Positions 53,913 to 63,719 of a stretch of DNA of 64,000 bases are shown one piece after another (position 1 is the stretch's first letter; each line of letters starts with the position of its first letter). A model generated the notes under the pieces. That model searched no databases. It was not told the DNA's origin and saw only the letters and a program-made list of their open reading frames with translations. The stretch lies in NCBI GenBank assembly GCA_947469285.1, contig CANIOW010000013.1, positions 26,164 to 90,163 on the forward strand, written 5' to 3'. The position numbers were made by a program, and so were the translations under genes. The stretch is from Gammaproteobacteria bacterium. GTDB lineage: Bacteria > Pseudomonadota > Gammaproteobacteria > Steroidobacterales > Steroidobacteraceae.

Positions 53913-53969
53913 TCGCGAGCAAGCTCGCTCCCACCGGGCTCGGCGCTGTAGGAGCGAGCTTGCTCGCGA
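53913..53969. repeat. REP/REPIN-type hairpin
   Basis: TCGCGAGCAAGCTCGCTCC (53913-53931) and GGAGCGAGCTTGCTCGCGA (53951-53969) are perfect 19-base arms around a 19-base loop. GTAGGAGCGAGCTTGCTCGCGA is the familiar form of Pseudomonas REP sequences. It lies at the junction between the catabolic block and the ridA-recG block. It may be a transcription terminator or an IS/RAYT-related repeat. Confidence 0.75.
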
Positions 53970-54043
53970 CTCCTGCCTCGCGACGCCGGTAGCCTCGGGT
54001 TACCATGGAACCCCTTCCCGCTGCCCGCCGAGGTTCCTCCATC

Positions 54044-54430
54044 ATGGCCCGTCACCCCCTCCACACTGACAGCGCGCCCAGGGCCATTGGTCCTTACTCG
54101 CAGGCTATTCGCGCCGGAGATACCGTCTATCTCTCCGGGCAAATTCCACTTGACCCCGCCACCATGACGCTGGTCGAGGGCGGCATCGAAGCCCAGGCCA
54201 CGCGCGTGTTCGAAAACCTGAAAGCCGTTGCCGCTGCGGCAGGTGGCACACTCGACGATGCGGTACGTGTCACCATCTTTCTGACCGACCTCGGCCAGTT
54301 CGGCGCCGTGAACGAGGTGATGATTCGCTACTTCCGCGAGCCCTACCCAGCACGGGTGACCGTGGGCGTCTCCGCATTGCCGCGTGGGGTGGCGATCGAA
54401 GTGGACGCCATCCTCTACCTTGGCAGCTGA
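54044..54430 (+). CDS. ridA: RidA family enamine/imine deaminase
   Basis: A 128-residue RidA/YjgF protein: [20 protein letters not shown], and the C-terminal [19 protein letters not shown] with the conserved Arg and Glu. GAGG precedes ATG 54044. It hydrolyses reactive enamine intermediates. In pseudomonads ridA follows spoT directly; here the catabolic block lies between them. Confidence 0.93.
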   Translation: MARHPLHTDSAPRAIGPYSQAIRAGDTVYLSGQIPLDPATMTLVEGGIEAQATRVFENLKAVAAAAGGTLDDAVRVTIFLTDLGQFGAVNEVMIRYFREPYPARVTVGVSALPRGVAIEVDAILYLGS

Positions 54431-56516
54431 ACCCCGCAACGGCGAACTGGCACCGGTCAGCACCCTGCGCGGGGTGGGGCCGTCGCTGTCGGCCAAGCTC
54501 GCTCAGTGGGGCGTGGAGACCCTGCAGGATCTCTTGTTCCTGTTGCCACTGCGGTATGAGGACCGCACCCGCATCGTGGCGATCGGTTCGCTGGTGCCAG
54601 GTGACCGCGCCGTGGTCGAAGGCACCGTGCAACTCGCCGAAGTGGCCTTTCGCAAGCGGCGCACGTTGCTGGTACGCATCGGCGATGGCACCGGCACGCT
54701 GACGCTGCGGTTTTTCTATTTCACTGCCGCCCAGCAGGCGCAGCTCGAACGCGGTGTCAAACTGCGCTGCTTTGGTGAGGCTCGTCGTGGACCGGTGGGC
54801 CTGGAGATTGTGCATCCCGAGTACAAGCGCGCCGATGCCGCCGATGCGCAGCGCGTGGAAGACGTACTCACCCCGGTCTACCCGTCCACTGAAGGCCTGC
54901 AGCAGGGTCGGCTACGCTACCTGACCGCACAGGCACTGGAAGCCGTGGAACGCTCGCAGGTCCGCGATCTGTTGCCTGCCGCGCTGCTGCAGGATTTAGG
55001 CATGCCCAGTCTTGCTGCAGCCTTGACCTATGTGCACCGCCCGCCCCCCGACGCAGACCTCGACGAACTGACCTATGGCCAGCACCCCGCACAGCGACGG
55101 CTCGCCTTCGAAGAGCTACTGGCGCACCAGATCAGCCTGCGTCAGCTACGCATGGAGGTGCGCCGCGATGCGGCGTTTCCGCTGGGAGATGAGCACGAAG
55201 GCCCGCTAGCCACGGCCTTTCGCGCACAACTGCCGTTTGCACTCACCAGCGCACAGGAGCGCGTGCTCGCGGAAAGCTATGCCGATTTGGCCAAGCCCAC
55301 TCCGATGATGCGGCTGGTGCAAGGCGACGTGGGTAGCGGCAAGACGGTGGTGGCTGCACTGGCCGCCTTGCGCGCGGTTGAAGCGGGCAGACAGGCCGTA
55401 CTGATGGCGCCCACTGAACTGCTGGCCGAACAGCACCACGCCAACTTCGAACGCTGGCTGCGGCCACTGGGCCTGCCCGTGGCTTTTCTGGCGGGCAAGC
55501 TCACCACCAAGGCGCATGCCAAGGCGGTCGAGGCCATCGCTAGCGGCGAGGTGCCCGTCATCATCGGCACGCATGCCCTGTTCCAAGAGAGCGTGTCGTT
55601 CGCGCGTCTGGCATTGGTGATCATCGACGAGCAGCATCGCTTCGGCGTCGACCAACGACTGATGCTGCGCCAGAAGGGCGCCGGTGAAGGGCGGTTCCCG
55701 CATCAGCTCATCATGACGGCCACGCCTATCCCACGCACGCTGGCCATGACGGCTTACGCTGATCTTGATGTCTCCATCATCGACGAGCTGCCTCCCGGAC
55801 GCATCCCCATCAAGACGGTGGTGCTGCCCGAGACGCGGCGTGACGCGGTGGTCGAGCGTATTCGCGCGGTCTGCCGCGAGGGCCGCCAGACCTACTGGGT
55901 CTGCCCGCTGATTGAAGAGAGCGAAGAACTGCCCTCGCAGGCGGCCGAGGTGACGGCCGCCCAACTGACAGAAGCCCTGCCGGAGCTGAAGGTCGGGCTG
56001 GTCCATGGGCGGCTTCCCGCCGCGAAGAAAGAGGCCGTGATGACGGCGTTCAAACAAGGCCGCATTGATGTGCTGGTAGCCACCACCGTGATCGAAGTGG
56101 GGGTCGATGTGCCCAACGCCAGCGTGATGGTGATCGAAAACGCCGAACGCATGGGGCTGGCGCAATTGCACCAGCTACGTGGGCGTGTCGGGCGCGGCGC
56201 AGCGGAAAGCAGCTGCGTGCTGCTGTTTCGCGCTCCCCTGTCGATGCTGGCCCGCGAGCGTCTGGCCGTGCTGCGCGACACCAATGACGGCTTTGAGGTG
56301 TCGCGACGTGACCTGGAACTGCGCGGTCCTGGCGAACTGCTCGGCACACGCCAGACGGGTCTGATGGCGCTGCGTGTGGCGGACCTGCAGCGCGATGCCG
56401 ACCTGCTGCCGCGAGTACAAGCCACGGCGGAAGTGATGCTGGCGCAGCATCCAGCTACTATACCGGCGCTGCTACGGCGCTGGATTGGCCGCGGCGAACG
56501 CTACGGGAAAGTATGA
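54420..56516 (+). CDS. recG: ATP-dependent DNA helicase RecG
   Basis: A protein of about 698 residues. The N-terminal wedge domain ([40 protein letters not shown]) is followed by helicase motifs [14 protein letters not shown] (Walker A), [14 protein letters not shown] (DEQH box), [11 protein letters not shown], and the C-terminal QLRGRVGRG and [12 protein letters not shown]. It remodels stalled forks. The start is unclear: a TTG at 54420 fits the family, and a GTG at 54384 is possible; both overlap the ridA end. Confidence 0.95.
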   Translation: MAAEPRNGELAPVSTLRGVGPSLSAKLAQWGVETLQDLLFLLPLRYEDRTRIVAIGSLVPGDRAVVEGTVQLAEVAFRKRRTLLVRIGDGTGTLTLRFFYFTAAQQAQLERGVKLRCFGEARRGPVGLEIVHPEYKRADAADAQRVEDVLTPVYPSTEGLQQGRLRYLTAQALEAVERSQVRDLLPAALLQDLGMPSLAAALTYVHRPPPDADLDELTYGQHPAQRRLAFEELLAHQISLRQLRMEVRRDAAFPLGDEHEGPLATAFRAQLPFALTSAQERVLAESYADLAKPTPMMRLVQGDVGSGKTVVAALAALRAVEAGRQAVLMAPTELLAEQHHANFERWLRPLGLPVAFLAGKLTTKAHAKAVEAIASGEVPVIIGTHALFQESVSFARLALVIIDEQHRFGVDQRLMLRQKGAGEGRFPHQLIMTATPIPRTLAMTAYADLDVSIIDELPPGRIPIKTVVLPETRRDAVVERIRAVCREGRQTYWVCPLIEESEELPSQAAEVTAAQLTEALPELKVGLVHGRLPAAKKEAVMTAFKQGRIDVLVATTVIEVGVDVPNASVMVIENAERMGLAQLHQLRGRVGRGAAESSCVLLFRAPLSMLARERLAVLRDTNDGFEVSRRDLELRGPGELLGTRQTGLMALRVADLQRDADLLPRVQATAEVMLAQHPATIPALLRRWIGRGERYGKV

Positions 56517-57460
56517 GCAACCGCCTCTACGACGACCTCGAACGCACCCGTGACCGGTTGGAAGGTCACGCGCTGTTTCGACGCGTGCTCCCGGCACTGG
56601 GCCGCACGCTGCGCGAATACTGGTGGCTGGTACGCGGCCACCGCCCTATCGGCTTTTGGTTATTGCTCTGGCCCGTGCTGTGGGCCCTGTGGATCGCTGG
56701 GAGCGGCCACCCCCAGCCGCAAGTCTTCGCGGTGTTCGTAGCGGGCACCTGGCTCATGCGTAGCGCCGGCTGCGCCATCAATGACTTCGCCGACCGCCGC
56801 TTTGACCCCCATGTACAGCGCACGCACGACCGACCGCTGGCGGCCGGGCGCATTAGCAGTACCGAGGCGCTGGTGGTATTTGCCGGGCTGGCGCTGGTAG
56901 CGCTGTCGTTGGTGCTGCGGCTGAACCCACTGGTGCAACTGTATTCACTGGGCGGAGCGGTGCTGGCGGTGGTCTACCCATTCCTGAAGCGCTTCATCTC
57001 CTTGCCACAGTTTTGGATGGGCGCAGCGTTTAGCTGGAGTATCCCGATGGCGTTTGCCGCCGAGACTGGCGCGGTACCACGGCTGGCTTGGCTGTTGTTC
57101 TGCGCCGGCGTGTTGTGGGCCGCGGCTTATGACACGCTCTACGGGATGGTCGACCGCGAAGACGATTTGAAAATTGGCCTTAAAAGCACGGCCATCCTGT
57201 TTGGCGATGCCGACCGCCTGATCATCGGTCTGATGCAAGGCCTGACGTTGGTGGCCTTGTGGCTGGCAGGCCGGAAAGTGGGTCTGGGACCTTGGTGGCT
57301 CGGCGGACTGGGAGCCGCCGGCATGACCTTCGTGTACCAGCAGTGGCTGATCCGCCGCCGTGAACGCGACGCCTGCTTTCGGGCCTTCCTGAACAATGCC
57401 TGGACCGGCGCGTGCATCTTTACTGGGCTGTTGCTGCACTACACTTTCACGCCCAGCTAA
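56513..57460 (+). CDS. ubiA: 4-Hydroxybenzoate polyprenyltransferase
   Basis: A 315-residue integral membrane protein. AGCAINDFADRRFDPHVQRT and the second Asp motif YDTLYGMVDREDDLKIGLKS bind Mg-prenyl diphosphate. About eight membrane segments follow. It attaches the polyprenyl tail to 4-hydroxybenzoate in ubiquinone synthesis. It overlaps recG by four bases. Confidence 0.95.
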   Translation: MSNRLYDDLERTRDRLEGHALFRRVLPALGRTLREYWWLVRGHRPIGFWLLLWPVLWALWIAGSGHPQPQVFAVFVAGTWLMRSAGCAINDFADRRFDPHVQRTHDRPLAAGRISSTEALVVFAGLALVALSLVLRLNPLVQLYSLGGAVLAVVYPFLKRFISLPQFWMGAAFSWSIPMAFAAETGAVPRLAWLLFCAGVLWAAAYDTLYGMVDREDDLKIGLKSTAILFGDADRLIIGLMQGLTLVALWLAGRKVGLGPWWLGGLGAAGMTFVYQQWLIRRRERDACFRAFLNNAWTGACIFTGLLLHYTFTPS

Positions 57461-57473
57461 CAACGCGGCTAAT

Positions 57474-57496
57474 GGCGCGGCTGACAGTGCCGCGCC
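57474..57496. terminator. Hairpin between ubiA and comF-like gene
   Basis: GGCGCGGC (57474-57481) and GCCGCGCC (57489-57496) form a perfect 8-base stem with a 7-base loop in the gap between convergent genes; no T-run is present. Confidence 0.5.
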
Positions 57497-57520
57497 GACC
57501 AGCGCGACCGGCCCAGCAGG

Positions 57521-57556
57521 CATCAGGCATCAGGCGCGTCAGGCGCGTCAGGCGCG
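57521..57556. repeat. Short tandem repeats over the comF-like stop codon
   Basis: CATCAGG occurs twice (57521-57534), then CGCGTCAGG twice (57535-57552) with a partial CGCG copy. The stop codon of the comF-like gene (57548-57550) lies in the second unit. Copy number may vary among strains without changing the protein. Confidence 0.7.
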
Positions 57557-58327
57557 GGCCACGGCCCACACATCCACCCGCCGCGCACCGGCGGCACGCA
57601 GCACGGCGGCGCAAGCCAGTGCCGTGCTGCCGGTGGTCAGCACGTCGTCCACCAGCGCCAGATGCCCTCCCGCAACGCGGCGGCGGTAAGCCTCGTCGAG
57701 CGCAAACGCACCCAGCAGGTTGGTCCGTCGCTCGACGGCCGTTAGCCCGGCCTGCGCGGGCGTGTCCCGCAAGCGCCGCAAGGCAGGCACCAGACGGCCG
57801 CCCAGGTCCCGCGCCAACCGGTGCGCCAGGTCCCGCGACTGATTGAAACCGCGTTGCCGCTCGCGCGCCGGATGGAGCGGCACCGGCACAAAGACCTCGG
57901 GCAGGGGCAAACGCGCGTGCACTGCCGCCGCCGCCAGCACCGTGGCGAGCACCCGGCCATACACCCGTTCGCCACGGTACTTGAGGGCATGCACCAGCGG
58001 CGACACCGGCCAGGCATAAGCCAGCGGTGCGTACACCAGCGTCACGCCCTCCGGTACGCGCAGCCCAGCCCCCTTCCCCGTGGCCAACACCGCCAACGGC
58101 AGGCGCCAAGGCAGTTCCGCATGGCAGGCAGGGCACAGGTCCAAGAGTGCTCCGCGATAGTCCCCGGCCACCAGCCCGGTAGCCACTTCCATGCCAGCCT
58201 CAAGGCACAGCACACACCGTGGCGGTAGCAGCCAACGCTCCACCCGACGGGCCAACGGCAGGCGGCCGTCAACCCGCAGCAAGTGCTCAGGTTGACAGGA
58301 GGCCTCAGTCTTTGGAATATGCCGCAT
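57548..58327 (-). CDS. ComF family phosphoribosyltransferase-like protein
   Basis: A protein of about 259 residues. A zinc-ribbon (CVLC and CPACHAELPW) is followed by the phosphoribosyltransferase domain ending in ALVDDVLTTGST, the PRPP loop; LVHALKYRGERVYGRVLA and VPVPLHPARERQRGFNQS are ComF-typical. The ATG at 58327 is preferred over the frame to 58423, which crosses the shared promoter with bioB. ComF proteins take part in DNA uptake, though many are in organisms with unclear competence. Confidence 0.9.
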   Translation of the reverse strand: MRHIPKTEASCQPEHLLRVDGRLPLARRVERWLLPPRCVLCLEAGMEVATGLVAGDYRGALLDLCPACHAELPWRLPLAVLATGKGAGLRVPEGVTLVYAPLAYAWPVSPLVHALKYRGERVYGRVLATVLAAAAVHARLPLPEVFVPVPLHPARERQRGFNQSRDLAHRLARDLGGRLVPALRRLRDTPAQAGLTAVERRTNLLGAFALDEAYRRRVAGGHLALVDDVLTTGSTALACAAVLRAAGARRVDVWAVARA

Positions 58328-58478
58328 GGGGGACAGGGTCTCAAGTCGGCCGCGCCGTCCAGCGGCGCATTCCTGCCGTGTTGCTACCCGAAGTCCCCTG
58401 CGCGAGCGTCCAGCGTTGTTCATCAGCGCAGGCGCTCGTCAAAATCGCGTCCTGTCCTGTTAATGCCCGAGGCCTGCC

Positions 58479-59489
58479 ATGTCCGTTGCTCCCGAAGCGT
58501 TCCAACCCCGCGCCCGTCACCCCGGCGAGGTCCGCCACGACTGGAGCATTCCGGAAGTGCAGTCCTTGTTCGCGCTGCCCTTGATGGACCTGTTGCTGCA
58601 GGCCCAGCAGGTGCACCGCCAGCACTTCGTGCCAAACCAGGTCCAGGTCTCCACGCTGTTGTCCATTAAGACCGGCGCTTGCCCGGAAGACTGCACCTAC
58701 TGCCCGCAGTCCGTCCGCTATGACACCGGGCTGGCCCGCGAGGAACTGATGCAGGTGGAGGACGTAGCGCGCCGCGCCGCGGCCGCCCGTGATGCCGGCG
58801 CCACCCGCTTTTGCATGGGTGCTGCCTGGCGTAGCCCCAAGACCAAGGACCTGCGGATCGTGGTCGAGATGGTTAAAAGCGTCAAAGAACTCGGCCTCGA
58901 GACCTGCGCCACCCTCGGCATGCTCACCCCCGCACAGGCGGCAGAGCTGAAGGATGCGGGCCTTGACTACTACAACCACAACATCGACACCTCGCCCGAA
59001 TTCTATGGCGAGGTCATCACCACCCGCACCTTTGCAGACCGGCTGAATACGCTGGCGGCCGTGCGTGAGGCGGGCATCCATGTCTGCTGCGGCGGCATCC
59101 TCGGGATGGGCGAACAAGAAGGCGATCGGGCCGCCATGCTGCAGGTGCTGGCGACGCTGCCGCAGCACCCCGAAAGCGTGCCCATCAACCAGCTGGTGCA
59201 GGTGGCGGGCACGCCATTGCACGGCGCCGCGGCGCTGGATCCGTTTGACTTCGTACGCGCCATCGCCGTGGCACGCCTGACCATGCCAAAAAGCCACGTA
59301 CGGCTGTCGGCGGGACGCGAACAAATGTCAGATGAGCTGCAAGCCCTGTGCTTCATGGCCGGCGCCAACAGCATTTTCTACGGTGAAAAGCTGCTCACCA
59401 CGGGCAATCCGGACACGGCACAGGACCAGGCGCTGTTCGCGCGCTTGGGCATTGAACCGGAACCGGCCGCCGTAGCAGCGCATGCCTGA
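58479..59489 (+). CDS. bioB: Biotin synthase
   Basis: A 336-residue radical SAM enzyme. The 4Fe-4S motif is [12 protein letters not shown] near residue 67, followed by a CMGAAW run and [17 protein letters not shown]. It inserts sulfur into dethiobiotin, the last step of biotin synthesis. GAGG lies six bases before the ATG. I looked for a BirA operator in the 58328-58478 gap and found none. Confidence 0.97.
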   Translation: MSVAPEAFQPRARHPGEVRHDWSIPEVQSLFALPLMDLLLQAQQVHRQHFVPNQVQVSTLLSIKTGACPEDCTYCPQSVRYDTGLAREELMQVEDVARRAAAARDAGATRFCMGAAWRSPKTKDLRIVVEMVKSVKELGLETCATLGMLTPAQAAELKDAGLDYYNHNIDTSPEFYGEVITTRTFADRLNTLAAVREAGIHVCCGGILGMGEQEGDRAAMLQVLATLPQHPESVPINQLVQVAGTPLHGAAALDPFDFVRAIAVARLTMPKSHVRLSAGREQMSDELQALCFMAGANSIFYGEKLLTTGNPDTAQDQALFARLGIEPEPAAVAAHA

Positions 59490-60741
59490 TTCAGACGGCC
59501 AGCCCGCCTGGCAACGTGCCGCTCTAGCGGACACCCTGGAGTCGCTGCGCGCCGCGCACCTACTGCGGCAGCGCCGCACGGTGGCCGTGGTGGGCGCCGG
59601 CCCGGAGTGCCTCGTGGCCGGTGCCCAGCTGGTCAACTTCAGCAGCAACGACTATCTGGGCTTGGCACAGCACCCGCGCTTGCGTGAAGCATTTACAGAA
59701 GTGGCGCGCACCCATGGCGTGGGCTCGGGGGGCTCGCACCACATCACCGGACACCATGCCGAGCACACCCGCCTCGAGGAAGTGCTCGCGGCCTATACCC
59801 ACCGCGAAGCGGCGCTGCTGTTTTCCACCGGCTACATGGCCAACCTGGCGATCTCGCGGGTGCTGGTAGGCCCCGGTGCACGGCCGGGGCTGTCGGTGCC
59901 CGGCACGGTGGTGGGCGATGCACTGAACCACGCCAGCCTCATCGACAGCGCGCGACTGAGTGGCACCACGTTTGGCCGCTACGCCCACGCCGATGCCACG
60001 GCTGCGGCGCGGCTGCTGGCCGAATCCACCGGCCCGGCGCTGCTACTGACAGATGGCCTGTTCAGCATGGATGGCGACCTGCCACCGCTGCGTGAACTGG
60101 CCGCCGTCTGTGCCGCCCGCGAGGCCTGGCTGGCCGTCGACGATGCCCATGGTCTGGGCGTGCTCGGGGCGACCGGGCGCGGCGTACTGGAGGTAGCTGG
60201 CCTACTCGGTACACCCGATGCTGCGCCCATTTTGATGGGCACCCTCGGCAAGGCCTTCGGTGCCTTTGGCGCCTTTATCGCTGGACGTCGCGAACTGGTG
60301 GAAGTCTTCCGCCAGCGTGCCCGCACATATATCTTCACCACCGCACTGCCACCGGCTGTCGCGGCGGCAGCACGCATGGGGGTCACGCTGGCCCTCGACG
60401 AGCCGGAACGTCGCCAACACCTGCAGGCGCTCGTCGACCGCTTCCGCTACGAACTGACCGGACTGGGCCTCGCCGGCCGCTTGCTGCCCAGCACCAGCCC
60501 CATTCAGGCCATCATTCTGGGTAGCGCAGAAGCCGCGCTGGCGGCCAGCGCCGCATTGCAGTCACGCGGACTGCTGGTCAGCGCCATTCGCCCACCCACC
60601 GTGCCGGCTGGCAGCGCGCGTCTGCGCATCACCTTCAGCGCCGCGCACACCGAAGCCCAGCTCGACCGCCTGCTGGAGGCACTGCAGGCCGTGTTGCCCA
60701 GCCAGCTGGACACCGCACTGCCAGCAGGACACGCCGCGTGA
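59482..60741 (+). CDS. bioF: 8-Amino-7-oxononanoate synthase
   Basis: A 419-residue PLP enzyme that condenses pimeloyl-ACP/CoA with alanine. [39 protein letters not shown] and the PLP-binding [16 protein letters not shown] are intact. It overlaps bioB by eight bases and bioC by four. Confidence 0.96.
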   Translation: MPDSDGQPAWQRAALADTLESLRAAHLLRQRRTVAVVGAGPECLVAGAQLVNFSSNDYLGLAQHPRLREAFTEVARTHGVGSGGSHHITGHHAEHTRLEEVLAAYTHREAALLFSTGYMANLAISRVLVGPGARPGLSVPGTVVGDALNHASLIDSARLSGTTFGRYAHADATAAARLLAESTGPALLLTDGLFSMDGDLPPLRELAAVCAAREAWLAVDDAHGLGVLGATGRGVLEVAGLLGTPDAAPILMGTLGKAFGAFGAFIAGRRELVEVFRQRARTYIFTTALPPAVAAAARMGVTLALDEPERRQHLQALVDRFRYELTGLGLAGRLLPSTSPIQAIILGSAEAALAASAALQSRGLLVSAIRPPTVPAGSARLRITFSAAHTEAQLDRLLEALQAVLPSQLDTALPAGHAA

Positions 60742-61751
60742 CAGCCACCACCGGCGCCGACGGCCCTCCCGCGTATGCACTCGATACCGCCGGCATCGCG
60801 CGCGCCTTCAGCCGGGTGGCCGCGGGCTACGACGCCAGCGCGGTCTTGCAGCGGCGCGTGCGCGAGGAGCTGCTGGAGCGCCTCACGCTGGTGAAACTGC
60901 AGCCCGCCACGGTGCTCGATCTGGGCTGTGGCACGGGCGCTGGTACTCGTGCCTTGCGCGAACGCTACGCGCCGGCGGCACCTTGGCACCAACGACTGCG
61001 CCGTTGGCTCATGCCACGCTCCCTACGCAGCACCACCCTCATCGGCCTCGACCTTGCCCCTGGCATGATCGCCGCCTGTCAGCAGCACCAGCACGCGTCA
61101 CCTGGCGACCGCCAGTCCATCCGCTGGGTCTGCGCCGATGCACGGCAGTTGCCGCTGCCAGCCGCGTCCGTAGATCTCGTGTTCAGCAATCTGCTGCTGC
61201 CCTGGGTGGCCGATCTCGACGCGGTGTTTACAGAAGTTCGACGCGTCCTGCGGCCCGGCGGACTGTTCGCCTTTGCCACCGTCGGGCCGGACACCCTGCT
61301 CGAACTGCGTCAGGCGACCGCCGCGGCCGAGATCAAGACCACCACCGAGACGCGCGCCACCGCCCGCGTACACGAATTCACCGACATGCCGGAACTGGCC
61401 CGTGGCTTACAGCAGGCGGGCTTTGCCGACCCCGTGCTGGACCGCGATCTGCACCGGCTCAGCTATTCCGGGAGTGCCGCGCTGTTCGCCGACCTGCGCG
61501 CTGTGGGCGCCACCAACCGGCACGCGGCCCGGCCACGCGGACTGGCTGGTCGACAGTGGTTTGCACGCTTTCAGACGGCTTGCGAGGCGTTACGGCAAGC
61601 CGATGGGCGGATGCTCATCACCTGCGAGGTGGTCTACGGCCATGCCTGGACACCCAGCGGCACCGTCTCGCGCGGCAAACGCGGCGGCGTCCCGCAGGAA
61701 TTTACCGTGCCCCTCACGCAACTGACCTCCCGCCGCCGTGACGGGCGCTAG
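60738..61751 (+). CDS. bioC: Malonyl-ACP O-methyltransferase
   Basis: A 337-residue SAM enzyme. ATVLDLGCGTGAGTRALRERY is motif I and WVCADARQLPLPAASVDLVF motif IV. It starts with GTG at 60738 inside the bioF stop. It is longer than E. coli BioC because of an insertion after motif I (about residues 75-105). It primes pimelate synthesis by methylating malonyl-ACP. The pimeloyl-ACP methyl ester esterase (BioH or like) is not in the window. Confidence 0.93.
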   Translation: MTATTGADGPPAYALDTAGIARAFSRVAAGYDASAVLQRRVREELLERLTLVKLQPATVLDLGCGTGAGTRALRERYAPAAPWHQRLRRWLMPRSLRSTTLIGLDLAPGMIAACQQHQHASPGDRQSIRWVCADARQLPLPAASVDLVFSNLLLPWVADLDAVFTEVRRVLRPGGLFAFATVGPDTLLELRQATAAAEIKTTTETRATARVHEFTDMPELARGLQQAGFADPVLDRDLHRLSYSGSAALFADLRAVGATNRHAARPRGLAGRQWFARFQTACEALRQADGRMLITCEVVYGHAWTPSGTVSRGKRGGVPQEFTVPLTQLTSRRRDGR

Positions 61752-62433
61752 CTACTTCGTCACCGGCACCGATACCGGTGTCGGCAAAACGCTCTGCGCC
61801 GCAGCGCTCCTGCGCCGTGCACGGCAACAAGGGCTACGGGTAGCGGGCATGAAACCCGTCGCTTCCGGAGCCGAACTGACCCCCGCAGGCCTGCGCAACG
61901 ACGATGCGCTGCGGCTGTTAGCGGAGTGCAGCGCGCCATTGCCGGCTTATGCCACGGTCAATCCCTACGTGTTCGCGCCGGCCATCGCGCCCCATCTGGC
62001 GGCGCGTGACGCCGCGGTGAGCATCGACTTTCACCAAATCGCCGGTTGCTGGCAACAACTGACGCACGGCACGGAGTTTGCGGTCATGGAAGGCGCTGGG
62101 GGCTGGCGGGTGCCACTGGACGCCACCGCGTTTTTCGGGGACCTGGCCACGACACTGCAACTGCCCGTCATTCTGGTGGTCGGGCTACGCCTCGGGTGCC
62201 TGAACCATGCGCTGCTGTCCGCGGCAGCGATTAACGCCTGCGGGCTGCGTCTGGCCGGCTGGATCGGCAACCAGATCGACCCCCATTTCGCGCGGCTTGC
62301 CGATAACCTAGAGACCCTGCACCAGCACTTGCCCGGCCCTTGCCTCGGCGTGGTGCCCACACTCACCGGCCCCGCCGACGCAGAGCAGGTGGCCAGCGCC
62401 GCGCAGTACCTGCGCCTGCCGCCCATGGCCTAG
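61738..62433 (+). CDS. bioD: Dethiobiotin synthetase
   Basis: A 231-residue ATPase. TGTDTGVGKTLCAAALLRRA is the P-loop, GMKPVASGAEL and VMEGAGGWRVPLD line the substrate site. It carboxylates 7,8-diaminononanoate. GTG start at 61738, overlapping bioC by 14 bases. bioA is not in the window. Confidence 0.96.
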   Translation: MTGASYFVTGTDTGVGKTLCAAALLRRARQQGLRVAGMKPVASGAELTPAGLRNDDALRLLAECSAPLPAYATVNPYVFAPAIAPHLAARDAAVSIDFHQIAGCWQQLTHGTEFAVMEGAGGWRVPLDATAFFGDLATTLQLPVILVVGLRLGCLNHALLSAAAINACGLRLAGWIGNQIDPHFARLADNLETLHQHLPGPCLGVVPTLTGPADAEQVASAAQYLRLPPMA

Positions 62434-62448
62434 CACGGCGCCGCGTGC
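62433..62448. terminator. Short hairpin between bioD and MBL gene
   Basis: GCACG (62433-62437) and CGTGC (62444-62448) around GCGCCG form a small stem in the 24-base gap of convergent genes. Weak evidence. Confidence 0.3.
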
Positions 62449-62457
62449 CGTTGGCCG

Positions 62458-63363
62458 CTACAGCCCCACGCCATCTAGCCCGAGCGGGCGAAAACCGTCG
62501 GCCGTCCGCTGGACGCGCACGCGATGCTGCCCGGCGAAATGGGCCGGCACCAGCACCGCCTCCAGCGCAGCAGCACGCTCCAGTACCGCCCGACGGCTAG
62601 ACCGGGCCTGTGCAGCCTCTTCACAAAAGATGCTGTTCCAGTCGGGGTTCCAGAGCTGTAAGGGGTGATGCACCACATCACCGACAAACATGGCGCGCTC
62701 GCCAGCGCTTTCCACCGTGATGACCGTGCTGCCTGGCGTGTGGCCGGGCGCTGGGTCCAGCCGGACCCCCTCAAAGAGCTCCAGCGGTCCACGCACCAGA
62801 TCCGCGAGGCCACGCTCGAGAATGGGACGTACGCTGTCATCGAAGAACCCCTCGTTCACCGCTTCGCCCGTCTTTTCCGGGTACAGGTGCCGGCGGCGGG
62901 GATCCCAGAATTCGGCATCCGCCACGGGAAACACATAGCGTGCATTCGGAAACGTGGGCACCCAGTCCGCGCCGACCAGCTGCGTATTCCAGCCGACATG
63001 ATCAACATGCAGATGGGTGCAGATGACCAGATCGATGTCCTGCGGTGCAAAGCCGGCCGCCGCCAAGCGCTGCAAGAACGGGGTCTGCAGCCCACCGAAC
63101 AGCGGGATGCCGGGGCGAATCTTGTCGTTACCGGCACCGGTGTCGATCAGCAGCCGTCGGCCACCCACTTCCACCACCCAGCTCTGTAAACGTGCCTGAA
63201 TCGCGTCGGTGGCGGCCTCCAGATAGTCGGCGGGGACCTGGTCCTTGCAGGCGGCATAGGCCGCTGCGGTAAACCCGGCAAACAGGTGCTGTGGGGTCAG
63301 GAAAGCGCCGCTCCATTCCTCCACTCGATGGACGCGTGCGCGCCCGAGTGACCACTGATCCAT
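62458..63363 (-). CDS. MBL-fold metallohydrolase
   Basis: A 301-residue protein of the metallo-beta-lactamase fold. CTHLHVDHVGWN is the HxHxDH motif, PGHTPGSTVITVES the second His region, FVGDVVHHPLQLW the third. ATG 63363 has AAAGGTG six bases upstream. Related proteins are lactonases and other hydrolases; the substrate is unknown. It is convergent with the bio operon. Confidence 0.85.
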   Translation of the reverse strand: MDQWSLGRARVHRVEEWSGAFLTPQHLFAGFTAAAYAACKDQVPADYLEAATDAIQARLQSWVVEVGGRRLLIDTGAGNDKIRPGIPLFGGLQTPFLQRLAAAGFAPQDIDLVICTHLHVDHVGWNTQLVGADWVPTFPNARYVFPVADAEFWDPRRRHLYPEKTGEAVNEGFFDDSVRPILERGLADLVRGPLELFEGVRLDPAPGHTPGSTVITVESAGERAMFVGDVVHHPLQLWNPDWNSIFCEEAAQARSSRRAVLERAAALEAVLVPAHFAGQHRVRVQRTADGFRPLGLDGVGL

Positions 63364-63719
63364 ACACGCACCTTTAGTTGCCAGCCGCGGCCCACGATAG
63401 TACCGGAAAAACCCCTGCAAGCCTTTGGCTCACCTCGGGAAAACACCTACCTCCATTGCCTTTTACTGCGTTGCAAAGTAACCTTTTGCGTGAGGTGCCG
63501 CAGCACCCCACGCCAGCGCTAAGTGGAAACCATGTTTCACCGCTCACGCACGAGGGTTACACTGCGCACCTCACGGAGCCGGCACCCCAGCCGGCACCAA
63601 GTCGAATCCAGCAGCCGCACCTGCGAGCTAGACGCCCTTCTCCACCAGGACAGGCGTCTCGCGCCGTCTGTGGGGGTCCAAAACGCTGGTCGCTGGAAAC
63701 ACAGGGAGCTAGAGCGTCG
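63364..63719. other. Intergenic region upstream of cytochrome oxidase
   Basis: This 356-base gap holds no gene that I can support. It has a near-inverted GTGGAAAC-CAT-GTTTCAC (63521-63538) and a GCCGGCACC repeat. A promoter for the oxidase operon must lie here, but I cannot point to a clear pair of boxes. Confidence 0.45.

Noticed and set aside
53663..54496. Minus-strand frame over the IclR end, REP and ridA
   Set aside because: It crosses the REP hairpin and antisense coding; composition is not protein-like.
55206..56171. Long minus-strand frame in recG
   Set aside because: Antisense shadow of a well-supported helicase, His/Gln rich, with no motif.
58328..58478. Possible BirA (biotin) operator upstream of bioB
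   Set aside because: No TTGTAAACC-type inverted repeat found in the gap.
58341..59324. Long minus-strand frame across bioB
   Set aside because: Antisense to intact biotin synthase with all motifs; no family resemblance.
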